NCBI GenBank assembly: GCA_025769875.1
Contig: JAGFNK010000708.1
Span: 1 to 24,739 of the forward strand
DNA length: 24,739 nt
Source: Russula earlei
Taxonomy: Eukaryota > Basidiomycota > Agaricomycetes > Russulales > Russulaceae
Direction of reading: 5' to 3'
Part shown: piece after piece, positions 8,481 to 18,399 of the stretch
How the letters are laid out: each line of letters starts with the position of its first letter
How positions within the stretch are numbered: the first letter of the stretch is position 1
Position numbers and translations under genes: made by a program
Notes under the pieces: model-generated
What the model was told of the DNA's origin: nothing
The model's database searches: none
Seen by the model: only the letters and a program-made list of their open reading frames with translations

Positions 8481-8945
8481 AGAAACTGATCAAGGTGATG
8501 AGTCCTCACAAGAATTGGGGATCTTGGAGAGGATACTGCCAAAGCAGATATGTTCTGTGGAGAGGGGAAATGACAAATAAGTCTTCACATTGAGAAGACT
8601 TTTGAGTAAGAGGGATCTCAGACAATTTGCTTGATGTCTTGCAAGCCTACAAGTCCTGAAGCTATAACCAGTGATATTTCAAAGGAGAACAAGCCTAGAG
8701 CTTGTTCTCATCAACAGACAGGTTTATATACATGTAGAATACTATATGAAATAGTGCCCTTGAGGTGGAAAGGAGATGATTTGATTGAAGTAGAACATGC
8801 TGGAAAGTAATGTTACACATGAGTCATATAATGAGTCATCAAACATGAGGTAAATCTGAGTCTTGTCTGGGTAGGCTAGCCTGGTTGCTGGTCTGGTCAG
8901 AGGTACCAGTGATGGTGACATGACCCCCTTGTTAATGTCTAAGCT
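8481..8945. other. Undefined segment between gypsy gag and protease remnants
   Basis: No readable retroelement protein. It holds a 10-bp-arm hairpin at 8685-8709, a TATA-like TTTATATACATG near 8722, and two TGACTCA motifs (minus strand, about 8820-8845). The content resembles an LTR, but I could not find both termini with a target duplication at a plausible length. Confidence 0.4.
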
Positions 8946-9946
8946 ACATAGGGGAGGATGGTGGAATGGCAATGGTGTGTGTGAAAGTGTATGTGGTCTC
9001 AAGGAACTTGGCACATCTTGTTTGCTTTACAGAAATGGTGGAGAACTCTGCAGTGGTCAGCCATATGCCTGTGACAGTTGCATAGAACACAGGTGGTGAT
9101 CTTGGGGCATTTGAAGGTGTCATATCCTGCATCAAGACACCAAGAACATTTGTTGGCAATTTGGGGGGTGAATTGATCCTAGGGGTCCATGATGGCTCCC
9201 TTGGTGTCTTTGTGTTCTTGGTCAGTAAGATGAGGCATGGACTCAAAGAGGACTCTAGGTTTGAGGTGAGCCTTAGCATTAGCCTTGGCTAATTTTACCT
9301 TGCAATCTCTAATTTCCTAGAGCATGTTGTGGTATCGTCCTCTGGCCATGACAAGTTGATTTGCCATTTGTTGTACTTTGTTGATAGCAAATCTATACCA
9401 ATGAACTTCACCTTCTAGGGATAGGTCCTGTTCAAATCTAAGGGCTTCATATATCACCTTGGTATGTTTGAGGCTGCTCTTGAACAAAAAGGTGTCTTTT
9501 TGTGAGAGTAGAGGGCAAGGGTAGGGGTCGATGTGAGCTCAGATGGGTATGTGGTGTGTGGGACAACCAGGGCCATAGGTGGCTAGGACAGTAGGGAAGC
9601 CATTTGCCAAGTCAGGGAGGATGAAGCAAGGGGGGAGGGTGTTGTCTTCATTGCTGGGGCTGGGAATAAGGAGATTCAGTCCTAAATCTCCGTCTTCCCA
9701 TCCTTCTCCAAGTTCTTCTAACTCTGTCAGTGGGTTAGCAGTGTTGATGGCAGGGGGTAGTTTGTAGGCAGGAGGGGGGCCTTCTTTGACAGGAGATTGT
9801 GGGGCAAAGTTTTTGTTGAGGAGGGTGATGCAAGCTAAGTGTTGAGGAATAGGAGTGTCTCTTCTGAGGGGAATAGGAATGGAGTCAGGGGAGGGGGTGC
9901 AGACATGATAGGATGGGCTGCAAGCTCTGAGGGGAGACTTAGTTCC
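8946..9946 (-). pseudogene. Ty3/gypsy Gag remnant with two zinc knuckles
   Basis: Read from right to left, the minus strand encodes a Pro-rich N-terminus (PIPLRRDTPIPQHL, EGPPPAYKLPPAINTAN, about 9900-9720). A capsid-like helical stretch follows (SLKHTKVIYEALRFEQDLS, then VHWYRFAINKVQQMANQLV, about 9490-9350). Last come tandem knuckles: CSWCLDAGYDTFKC (9148-9107) with His replaced by Tyr, and an intact CVLCNCHRHMADHC (about 9090-9049). At least one nonsense codon (TAG at 9317-9319) and several frame changes make it a pseudogene. It lies just downstream, in transcription sense, of LTR A3 and upstream of the protease/RT pieces, so all belong to one element. No start codon can be assigned with confidence. 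Confidence 0.82.
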
Positions 9947-10440
9947 TGTTACAAACCAAGGCCAGGTCCTGGCCATATATTGTCCTGTTTCACTCAAGAG
10001 AGACCTCTCTCACTTTGCATTGCCAACACACTTCTGTTTTCTGGGCTACCCCTCCTGTGGTGCAAGATATCACTATTGCAAAGGCACTATAACACAACCA
10101 GGCACCCATTTCCTAATTGGGTAATCATTGCGTGGCAGCCACATGGCCACTCAGCCACCAAGATCCCAAAACAGTGGCATGAACTCCTGCAAACTGTTGC
10201 ATATCTCATATGATGTCATCTAGCCTCCAATGACATCATGGCTGACTGAGCAACTCCACAATGACCTCATTGGCTCACTAAGTGCTCCACAGTGACATCA
10301 TAAGGATATCATTGCTCCACAATGATCAGTAATACACTCAGTAAGCCTGAAACCTGACACAAGCGAGTTTATGCCTCTGTAGTCCTATTGGATGGTACCA
10401 AGGAGTCTAGAATAGTTCCTGTACACAGTATATAAGGACC
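9947..10440 (-). mobile_element. Truncated LTR, family A (copy A3), probable 5' LTR of the gypsy element
   Basis: The reverse complement matches A1 and A2 from just upstream of the TATA-like TTATATACTG to the 3' terminus TTTGTAACA. The first roughly 300 bp (U3 side) are missing, and the sequence runs straight into FunK1 coding remnants at 10441. It has the strand and position of a 5' LTR for the adjacent gag. I see no TGG-type primer-binding site immediately after it, and no target duplication, as expected for a truncated copy. Confidence 0.75.
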
Positions 10441-11236
10441 CTTTTACCAACTGAGAACTCAAACAGTATGTTGTGTTTTTTGGCCCAATTAAAAGGCTTG
10501 GATAGATTAGACCACTATGGTCCCATCAGAGTAATTGACTACTTTTACTGAAGAGGATGATAGTGAAGGAGAAGAGGCAAATTTGTGAATGATGGAGAGT
10601 GGAGGCATAAGCAATCAATTGACTGCAAATTTTGTAAGCTGAATCATTGACCTTTATTGTCTGACTCTCACTTTCCTTCTTACATGTAGGCATGAGAAAA
10701 ATGTTGTCACCCTCATTTTTGTTTTTGATCAACAAATTGACTGCTTTCCAGTCCAGTGGCTTCTCAGGGGGTCCCAAATGATACATGGAGATGTTAGGTC
10801 TGAAAGGGATTGATCTATCAGGCCAAGAAGTAGTGTTGACAAATATGAGTTGAGGGCAGAGGTGGCATGCTTTGATCATTTTGATCTCTCATGTGTGTGA
10901 GTGTAGATCCCCCTCTGGTTGTGAAAGACTTACAAAGTGTCCCTCATATTGTAAGATTAAATTGTGTTCAGAATTGAAGTTGATTGCCAGTCTATCTTGC
11001 CTTGCTTTTGGGATGAATTCCAATAAGAATTTGCATATAGGCATAGGACTGACAAATTTCTCGCATGCATCCTCAGCCATGTCCTTATATCTAGGTGAAG
11101 CCTTTTCTTGAGGCATGGAAGAATGGGCTTCACTTCTGGAAAGGTCGCATTTGAGTGGAGTTGTCATTGTCTTACTCCCAGTCGATGCATGCTAGGAGTT
11201 AGATGGTGTGCTAAGTTTGGGACAGGTGTGGGCCAT
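10441..11236 (-). pseudogene. FunK1-type fungal protein kinase gene fragment
   Basis: Likely start ATG at 11236 (MAHTCPKLSTPSNS, then an in-frame TAG at 11192-11194). It continues with EKASPRYKDMAEDACEKF and MPICKFLLEFIP. A 48-nt GT-AG intron (10886-10933, donor GTAAGT) joins YEGHF to IKMIKACHLCPQL in phase 0. Then FRPNISMYHLG, LDWKAVNLLIKNKNEGDNIF and ICSQLIAYASTLHHSQI match the N-terminal region that precedes the kinase core in FunK1 proteins. Next comes LL-TGA-WDHSG (TGA at 10526-10528), where relatives as I remember them have LLRWDRSG, so the stop looks like a CGA-to-TGA change. A further frameshift precedes NWAKKHNILFEFS, and the gene is cut at the LTR A3 junction. The catalytic domain is absent. 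Assignment is from motif memory. Confidence 0.7.
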
Positions 11237-11598
11237 GCTAAGACAAGTTGTAAAGTCAAAGGGGAGAACCACCCACTGTTGGCCAGGTGGTCAAAGGTTA
11301 TTTCAACCTAATATGATATAGGTCAATTAATGAATAATGGTTGTGGAGGCACAATTACTTAATTGATTTGCTAGCTGGCAAGTTGCTGTGTACAAGAATG
11401 TGGACTAACTTCAGCCTTCTCGCAGTTGTCTTTGGTGAATGTGAAATGATCAGCCCCTCCAAGGTGAATTTTAAAACATCACAGCATATATATATGTTTG
11501 CTTTTATATTATATTGATTGGTGTGCACTGTAGGGCATCAGGGACAGCATCAAGTCAAGGTGACAAAAAAACTCAATGAATCTACTGCACTATACATC
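11237..11598. other. Upstream flank of the FunK1 pseudogene
   Basis: AT-rich, with a short (TA)n run near 11488-11498 and TATA-like stretches. It could be the old promoter of the minus-strand FunK1 gene. No coding or repeat signal that I can support. Confidence 0.35.
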
Positions 11599-11850
11599 AT
11601 TGAAGGGGTGTTCAAGCTTTCAAATTTGAGATTTGGACATCTGAACAATGGCTTTAAGGAGTGGAAAGAGAAAAAGCTTGGTTAGCAAACAGGACACTGA
11701 AACCAGCCAAGGCAGGGAGGGCATGCATATGAAGTCAACAATGTGCTGCCCTTGGGCATCTCTCAGGACAGTCACACTGACAAAATAAAAGTGGCATGTC
11801 AGGGAAAAGTGAGTCATAAAACAATGTTTCATTGCTTAGTAAATATATTT
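11599..11850. repeat. Short dispersed repeat S, copy 1
   Basis: Starts with CATTGAAGGGGTGTTCAAG, contains TTTGGACATCTGAACA, and ends near TTGCTTAGTAAAT. The same ordered landmarks, about 230 bp apart, recur at 15648-15880. No coding signal. The centre is poorly conserved, so the extent is approximate. Confidence 0.45.
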
Positions 11851-12150
11851 AAAAGGATCAAGATATGTACAGAAAAATTGTGAGGTTGAGGAACTAAGTA
11901 AATAAAAAAGTAAAGTAGCAACTAGCCTGAAGACCCTCATCTAAATCCCAGATCTGTCTGGGCCACTCAATTTGAACATCATGATAGTAATGAAACATGT
12001 TGTACATTATGAAAGACTTCATTGGGTGGGGTCATCTGGCATAAACTAAGCACAATTCCATAAGAGTAACTATGATTAGCATGCATGCAGTGGTACTGAC
12101 TTCTCTCACATTTCCCTCTCCTTTCTGCATTGCATAGTGGTTGTTGATGC

Positions 12151-12486
12151 TCAAGTGATCCAACTTGGGTCACTGTTAGAGCAGATTGAGAGAACCTGAT
12201 TGTGGTTCAGGGGGTATTCCAAGCCCCTACACTGGTTATTTATGCCAACCATCCAGTATTGATGGCTATTGGTGGACATGTTAAGGTGGACATAAAGATG
12301 TCCCATTTTGGCTTGAGGAACCATGGGTGGTGACATAATGTTTGTTTTGGACTTGGCGAAATACCAGGTAGTGTAACCACTTCCAGAGTTAGAAGTGAAT
12401 GAATGTTGGTGGGCCTGGTAAGGGGGTAAAAAGCCCACCAGCTGTGTATTGATGGTTATGCCAGTAGAGCACGATGACAATGACAC
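12151..12486 (-). pseudogene. Unrecognised protein-like open stretch
   Basis: About 110 codons open on the minus strand. Composition looks protein-like, with many aromatic and polar residues (for example SGSGYTTWYFAKSKTN and HQYWMVGINNQC). It ends at a TGA and continues in another frame (VGSLEHQQPLCNAERR). I do not recognise a family. It lacks a clear start and splice signals, so it may be part of an exon of a decayed gene together with the stretches up to 13773. Confidence 0.35.
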
Positions 12487-12589
12487 TCAGTCAAGCTCAG
12501 TCTGCAACTGAGACATTAGCATGCTAATATATTGATGAGAGGGCAGTGAGAATGCAAGCAGTGAGATGAAACACAGAACCATCTCACCC

Positions 12590-13280
12590 TCATAACTGTA
12601 CATCTGTCAGCTTCATGATGCCAAAGAGAGCAGGCACAATGCCTTGCTTTGCTTGAGGAGAGATGGCCAACATGTCAAGCTGAGCATTCAAAATCTGGTG
12701 GAGGTCATCATCATCAAAATCTCCCACAATCAGACTAGTTATAGCGCAAGCGATTATATGCAAGGAATGGGAAGATGTGTGTGGTTGGAGTATAGCTATG
12801 ATAGACTCCATTATCATGTTGCTAGTACTGTTAGGGGAGGATGTAGAGCAAGGGGCAACATTGTTGACAGGTAATCTAAGAGTTGCAACTTGATTGAGTA
12901 GGCAGCAGAGACCATTGAGTGCATGTTACTCACTCCATGGCTTTAGCCAAGTTTGTAAGCTGGCCATTGTGTTCCGGATTATATTGTCTTATCATGAACC
13001 TCTGCCAGAGAACTGTCTGAATAATAGAATGCGGGTCAGCACCAACATCAAGATAAAGACTAAGAGGTAGTAGTATAGATAGAAACCTTTGTAACCTTTG
13101 GAAACATGTCAGTTCTATTGAGTTGCACTGAGAAACAGTCATTGTTGTTGCTTGAGTGGCCCATGGCAACAACCAGCAGGGTGCAGTACAGCGAGGGATG
13201 GAACAGAACTCGGAAATTATAAGGGCCTGAAATGGATGAACTGGGCCATTCATCTCAACATCCAATTTATTGGCATACAC
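12590..13280 (-). pseudogene. Unrecognised coding-like region, two open stretches
   Basis: Two minus-strand open stretches, 13280-12930 (ADPHSIIQTVLWQRFMIRQY, then NPEHNGQLTNLAKAM) and 12817-12590 (SSHSLHIIACAITSLIVGDF, then DDDDLHQILNAQLDMLAI). They look like helical, soluble protein and could be adjacent exons. No domain recognised, no start codon context, and stops lie between them. Confidence 0.35.
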
Positions 13281-13500
13281 AGATAAAAATTGCCAGACAA
13301 ATACAGAAATCTAAGGGGCACCATTGTCTTCATTTCTTGGTGATGTTCAATTCCAACTATTCCTGCTTGAATATGAACTTGCCAATCTGCCTGTGCCTAG
13401 TCATCCCTGTGCAACAGCCATGACTCACACGCCACCAATTAGCAGTAACCCTATAGGATGCAAAGATGCCGATTGTCTGCTCTTTTCAGCCAAATTTGAT

Positions 13501-13773
13501 TTATGGGGGCCATTCATACCATTCTGTGTGGGGACTGAACTCATTCATTCTGTCTATATCATATTCATTGTCATGATGGAGCAAGAGACATATATGTGAG
13601 CGGAGAGCCAAATCAGAGGTAGACCTGGTGTTGATATTCATGTAATCATAGATACCATGCATCCAGAGACTCATACGTCTCTGAATTGTAGCTATGATAC
13701 TGGCTGCATGCTCGCCCTCAAGCTTTTCCTCATGGCTGCTCATTTGAAAAGTTAAACATGGACACATGCACAA
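13501..13773 (-). pseudogene. Unrecognised coding-like stretch
   Basis: About 85 codons open on the minus strand, including SSHEEKLEGEHAASIIATIQ and NEFSPHTEWYEWPP, then a stop. Probably an upstream exon or piece of the same decayed gene as 12590-13280. Function unknown. Confidence 0.35.
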
Positions 13774-13817
13774 ATAGAAAACTAACCAATCAAGTGCACA
13801 AGCCTTCCGAGACAGAC

Positions 13818-13847
13818 ATCATCATCATTATCATCATCATCATCATC
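13818..13847. repeat. (ATC)n microsatellite
   Basis: Ten near-perfect ATC units with one ATT variant, at the 3' edge of the WD40 pseudogene. Confidence 0.85.
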
Positions 13848-15552
13848 ACCTGTAGATTCCCAGAGCTGAGCGCTGAGCTGCCACATGCTCACTGTCATCA
13901 TTTCTCTTGCCCAAAGTCCTCGGCAATGAGCCCTCTGATTTCAACCCAAACAATATCAAAATGCTCAGCTTCATACATCCATAACCCTGCACGCCACCTG
14001 GCAAATAGATGGACCAAGCATTCCAGTTCCAGAAAGTGACAAAGATGGCTAGACCGAGAAGCATGATGGCTATCACTGAAGCTTGCTTCTGCAAGATATG
14101 GGTCAGCTGGTCACAGCGCACATAGTGTATCATGATATTACAACAATAGTTGGCCCCTGGACTGAATTCTTTGTATCTGTTGTCTAGGTTCTGCATGCTT
14201 TTTCACTTTGTGATCTTGAATCCAATACCAAATCACTGTCTCTGAGCCCCTCTTGGCTACGCCAGTCACAATTTGGTGGGTGCTCCAAGCAGAGGAGTAA
14301 GCCTGAGTGAAGCACAGTCACACATGAGTGTCTGAACCAGAATGATGTTCTACCAAATATGCACCACAGCCTGCACAATGACTTCAGCTATTGAAGATGA
14401 TTAATAAACACACTTTTGTTCAAAATTGTCAAATCACTTGCATTTGTGTGGAAGTTTCTCTATCAAGCTCCAATCCTTTGTACTTGTGATTTGGGCACAT
14501 CCATAGGATGTACCCAACAGAATGTCATTGCCAGCATGGATGAATGTCAAGGGTAGAATGACATTCTCCGGCATTGGATGCATTGTGGTGTGCTGGAATG
14601 GGGCATCCACAAAGTGATTAGAAGTCAGGGAATACCAGTCAATGCTGTCATAAAGGTTCATAATAGCCAGCGTCTTCTTGTCAGGGGATACCGCCAAACA
14701 GCCTCTATGTGCCCATCAATCTCAGGAGCATGGGCAAGAGGCAGAAGAGGGGCATCGTACATTTTACAGAATGCAGGCAGATCTGCCATTTGATCTCAAA
14801 GGTCTTCAGATCCCACACACTAAAGAGTCGGATAGGTTACAGAGATCTGTTGTAAATTATGGAGAACTCACATCACGCCATGGTCCAGATATATCACCAG
14901 CAGGACATTGTCATTAGTTCCTAAGAAATGGAGGGCCCACGCCATAGGCTCCGGCAGTTCTCCATCCAGCTATGGGAACTTAGGCAGATCTGGGAGGCAA
15001 GCTGCTCTTTCCCAAGTAGCTGTTTGTTAGACTTGGTACCTGGGTCAGCCAGCAGTCGCGGGAGGCACAGTTTAAACAAACCGATGGTTGCTTGCTTGAT
15101 CAGTTGGATGATGTTGCTGGAACTGATGGCCAAACAAATCCCACTCTGTGCCATGCAGTGAATTGGGCCAGGCACACTATTGAGGGAATGATAAGCTGAA
15201 TTTTGCTGTACCCAGAACATTTCAGTTTGATTAGTTGTTGCTCAAACATAGCCAGACAATGAGAAACACTTACATCTGCTGACTTTTGAAGGCATAACAT
15301 ATGCATATCACCACTTGCATCGCCAGCCACCACAGTATAGACAAATCGAGAATGCCAGAGTAATGTTGTCACTGGCGCCTTGACTTGAAATCAGCGAACC
15401 TCCTGTCCACTTCCATGTCCCTTGAAGATGATGATGAGACCATCGTCAGCACTGCTGGCAAACAGTGAACCATTGTGTGAGAACACTAGAGCATTGATGG
15501 AGTCATAATGTTTGTTAAGAGTCTTCTTCAGCACGTAGTGGCTCATTAACAT
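13846..15552 (-). pseudogene. WD40-repeat protein with C-terminal transmembrane helix, broken
   Basis: Begins with ATG at 15552 or, more family-like, at 15546 (MSHYVLKKTL). A first WD blade follows (HYDSINALVFSHNGSLFASS, then DDGLIIIFKG). Three GT-AG introns are visible: 15206-15273 (phase 0, GTAAGT donor), 15020-15081 (phase 1) and 14820-14871 (phase 2). They join VAGDASGDMHMLC, SVPGPIHCMAQSG, ELPEPMAWALHFLG and GVIVWDLKTFEIKW in order. Later pieces are AVSPDKKTLAIMNLYDSIDW and GCAQITSTKDWSLIEKLPH. A hydrophobic helix (VIAIMLLGLAIFVTFWNW, about 14080-14020) lies near the end. Lesions are TGA at 15391-15393 between GQEVR and FQVKAP (consistent with CGA-to-TGA), TAG at 14970-14972, frameshifts near 14788 and 14710, and disorder after about 14430. 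WD40 proteins are scaffolds; the partner of this one is unknown. Confidence 0.82.
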
Positions 15553-15647
15553 AGAAGGACAGATAATGTGACAAGACCTGCACAAGAGGGTTCAAGTTAG
15601 ATTTGGGGGTATTGATTTTGGTTTATATTCATTTGGATGAACAACTC

Positions 15648-15880
15648 ATTGAAGGGTGTTCAAGTTTGGACATTTGAACAGTGGCAGTTAGATGTGACTT
15701 GGGCTGCCATGACATCCTATTTGATAGGACAATGGTTGATGAATGATCCATGGGGTGGATAAGTAGCTGATTCTGACCCTGTTCAGGCCGCAACTGGCAG
15801 ACAACAATTATTAGAAAAAAAAGACAGGTTTCCAACAATGCAATTGTTTAAATTACACGTGCTTGGTAAATGCCTAGGAC
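15648..15880. repeat. Short dispersed repeat S, copy 2, upstream of the WD40 pseudogene
   Basis: Starts with CATTGAAGGGTGTTCAAG and ends near GTGCTTGGTAAATG, matching the order and spacing at 11599-11850. It contains a small hairpin, TGTTCAA...TTGAACA (about 15657-15680). It lies directly 5' of the WD40 start, so it may have been part of that promoter region. Confidence 0.45.
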
Positions 15881-16610
15881 AGTGGTCTCCACTGTGGGAA
15901 CTGGAATCCTTCAGCTCTCATGAGATGAGAAGGTCTACATCACTTAAAAGGGACATCTATGCTGGGCCTATGCCGAGGATACAATTGTGGCCCGACATCT
16001 AGATATGTTCCATTTTCATCACACAGCTGGGTTGACTGCAACATGAGAATATTCCCTACATAAGTGCATACTAAATAATATTTTAATATGGAAATACTTG
16101 CCATGACAGGTCCAATCCAAGTCCATCACTAACAGGCTGGGGTTGCATCACATTTATTGTGTTATGGCGTCGCGGCCGTAAGAGCGTTAGCTCAAGGTTC
16201 AGTGGGGCCAAGTCCCTGTGGCTTGGTTCAAGGGTTCAATGGGGCCAGCTCAAAGAGACCAGATCAGAGGTTTAGTGTCTCAAGGCTGAGTCAGACAATG
16301 ACTCAGTCCACAGACAGAGTCAATCTCCTGGTTTCACAGAAGAGGAGGACAATGAGAGAGAAGCAGAGGAGGAAGAGGAACACAAGGGTTCCTTGAGGTG
16401 TGCTCAGGTCAAGCAAGGTGTAAGCCAGCACAAGCAAAGTTGTGATTAAGAGAGAGCACAGGGCAAGGGATGCGACAGGAAATGGGACAAAGCTAAGCTT
16501 GGGGCATTCCCCAGCTTCTACAGGCGCTTAAATACTATATGTAGCAAGGCTGTACAGTACCATAAGCGGAACAATAGATAAAGATGGGTCAATAGCAAAA
16601 ATAACTCGAC
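15881..16610. other. Non-coding segment, possible unresolved LTR from about 16159
   Basis: No gene recognised. From about 16159 the sequence (TGTTATGGCGTCGCGG...) begins like a fungal LTR and is more CpG-rich, but I could not identify a matching end or target duplication. A short plus-strand open frame at 16157-16396 is purine-rich and low complexity and is not called. Confidence 0.3.
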
Positions 16611-16680
16611 AATAAGTGAAACACAATAAGTGAAACACAATAGGTGAAACACAATAGGTGAAACACAATAGGTGAAACAC
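16611..16680 (+). repeat. 14-bp minisatellite, five tandem units
   Basis: Five head-to-tail units of AATARGTGAAACAC (two with AAG, three with AGG), followed by a degenerate sixth start. Units are perfect apart from the R position. Confidence 0.95.
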
Positions 16681-17359
16681 AATAAATGACCCTCAGCTTC
16701 AAGGGATGAGATGGTAACCGAGGGAACAAGGGTGACAAAAGAGAACAATAATGAAAGAGATTATGGATGAACTTACAAGGGGTTAGATTACAACACATTG
16801 TATAAAAGGCTTGGCTGTGTAGTAGAAGACCAGACATTGAGAAAGAGATCACAACTTATTGTACTCCTGCCAGTAAAATTGAAATGCTTGAGAACACCGT
16901 CAGCCCATCAGCCTGAGCCTGTGTGGACACCCAGATGAATCAGTGCTTCAGACTTTGGTCCCTTGAGCTCAATTGTTCTCCTTTTGTAGCCTCATTGTTG
17001 TCATTAAGTTGTTGTCATTATTATAAGCTGTCCAACTCAAAAGGAAGTATCCATGTTGCAATCACAGAAGAAATGCCCATATCATGAACATTTCAAGTGC
17101 AGGAAGTACATTATGTCCTAGTGAAGCAAGCCAACTTGGGGCGTGTGGGGTTTCATGTGGCCAGATGGGGATCCAAGACAGTTGTCTTGAGCAAGCTAAG
17201 GGGGAAGAAAGGAAGAGGGGAGAAGAGAGGGAAAGGAGAGAAGAGGGAGATGGCTCTCACGTGGTTGCTTCAGGCTGGCAGATACTGAGAGGGAGTAAGG
17301 AGTGACTGTATTAGAGGGACTGTCCTACTACAAAGTAGCTAGGGTGATTTATATACAAG
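16681..17359. other. Non-coding segment between minisatellite and LTR B3
   Basis: Contains a TATA-like TATAAAAGGC at about 16801 and a purine-rich GAGGAAGAGG-type stretch at 17190-17260. The expected 5' half of an LTR B copy is not recognisable here. No supported gene. Confidence 0.3.
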
Positions 17360-17555
17360 AATGTCAGAAATGACTCATGTGTGAGTCATTCTTTCCTAGT
17401 GTCTGTCATCAGCCAGTAAGTAGTGAGTAAGCTATTACTGATCAATGAGTAAGCAGATCAGTAAGCAATCACTAAGCCAGATGAATAAGCACATATGACT
17501 AAACAGAGATGAGTCACCAAAGCAGATGAGAGTGCAAGACACAAGAATTCTAACA
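17360..17555 (+). mobile_element. LTR family B, 3' third only (copy B3)
   Basis: Matches the 3' roughly 200 bp of B1. It has the TGACTCA palindrome (17370-17389, centre ATGTGT), TCTTTCCTAGT, the AGTAAGCAATCACTAAG repeats and the terminus AATTCTAACA at 17555. The upstream two-thirds are missing or too diverged to see, so this is a truncated copy or a relative sharing only its 3' part. It adjoins the copia gag pseudogene, which is on the opposite strand. Confidence 0.75.
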
Positions 17556-18399
17556 CCGACGTGTAAAGGGAAATTTGAATCTCATTTTCATCGTCCGAGA
17601 CCTCCATAATAGTAGCACTAGTCTATATGTGCATGTTGACCTTTCAGTTAGTTCCTGCACTGGTCTCCGACTCTTTCTTCACCTTCTCCTCCTTATCCTT
17701 TTTCTTCTTTCTGAACTCCGGAGACTTGTGTCCAAGTTTCTGACAATAATAGCATTTTATTTTGGGCTTGTCTTTGTCCTTTTTGACTGGAGCGACTTTG
17801 TTAAGAGACATGGAGGAACCGGCCCGGTGACTTTCCTCATTGAGGATCCAATCTTGGATTGTCTGGGGATTAAGATCGGTAGGATCGCCACTGGCTAAGA
17901 TAGTTTGCGCTAGACCCAACTAAGCTTCGGGTAAAGCTCAGAGAATGATAAGACCGTAGAGGCCATCGGGAATGATGTATTTGTTGTTTTGGAGATTGAT
18001 TTGCGCATCATTTAGTTTCTGTAGCTGCAGGATCATCAGACTTGTGTCATTCAAGGATGTAGCAGAGAGTGCAGTCCATGTGTTGAACGTGGACATAGAT
18101 CCAATGCTGCTGCTGATGTGTTTGAGTTCATCCCACTTGAGTTTGCAAGTACTGAATTTGGCATCACTTATTCAGACTAGTATGTCCAGCTGAATGTAAA
18201 GATCAAAGATGCCTTCTAGTGCCAATTCTTCAGCATCCCACTTGGCATTGCCAGAAGGTTTGGTGTCAGTTAAGTGACGATTAAAGCCATTCATTTTAGT
18301 GATAGCTTCAAAGTGCTTTGACCAAAGTGGCAAATTAGCTGTGCCTAAGATCTCCATCAAGATCCCGGCAGGTTGCGTAAAGATAGGGGGGAGTGTCAT
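17556..18399 (-). pseudogene. Ty1/copia Gag pseudogene (one frame, several nonsense codons)
   Basis: Starts MTLPPIFTQPAGILMEIL at 18399 and stays in a single frame for about 280 codons. Recognisable parts are LWSKHFEAITKMNGFNRHL, NAKWDAEELALEGIFDLYI, STFNTWTALSATSL, LQKLNDAQINLQNN and LAQTILASGDPTDLNPQTIQ, then a zinc knuckle. This is the usual copia Gag order in basidiomycetes. Nonsense codons lie at 18172-18174, 17938-17940, 17920-17922 and 17644-17646; those at 17938 and 17644 are consistent with CGA-to-TGA. The knuckle reads CYYCQKLGHKSPEF (about 17750-17709), with the last Cys replaced by Phe. The frame continues through SLYTS to the edge of LTR B3, where protease would begin; the rest of pol is absent. 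No frameshifts were seen, so decay was by point mutation. Confidence 0.85.

Noticed and set aside
8765..8848. An 84-bp TG...CA segment flanked by TGAGG
   Set aside because: Too short for an LTR and found only after trying many pairs; a 5-bp match by chance is plausible.
16180..16245. tRNA-like A-box (TAGCTCAAGG) and B-box-like (GGTTCAAGGGTTC) motifs suggesting a SINE
   Set aside because: The B-box does not fit the consensus and no cloverleaf can be folded.
16159..16860. Possible further solo LTR starting TGTTATGGCG
   Set aside because: The TTATTG on both sides is suggestive, but the right end lacks a CA terminus and there is no second copy to compare.
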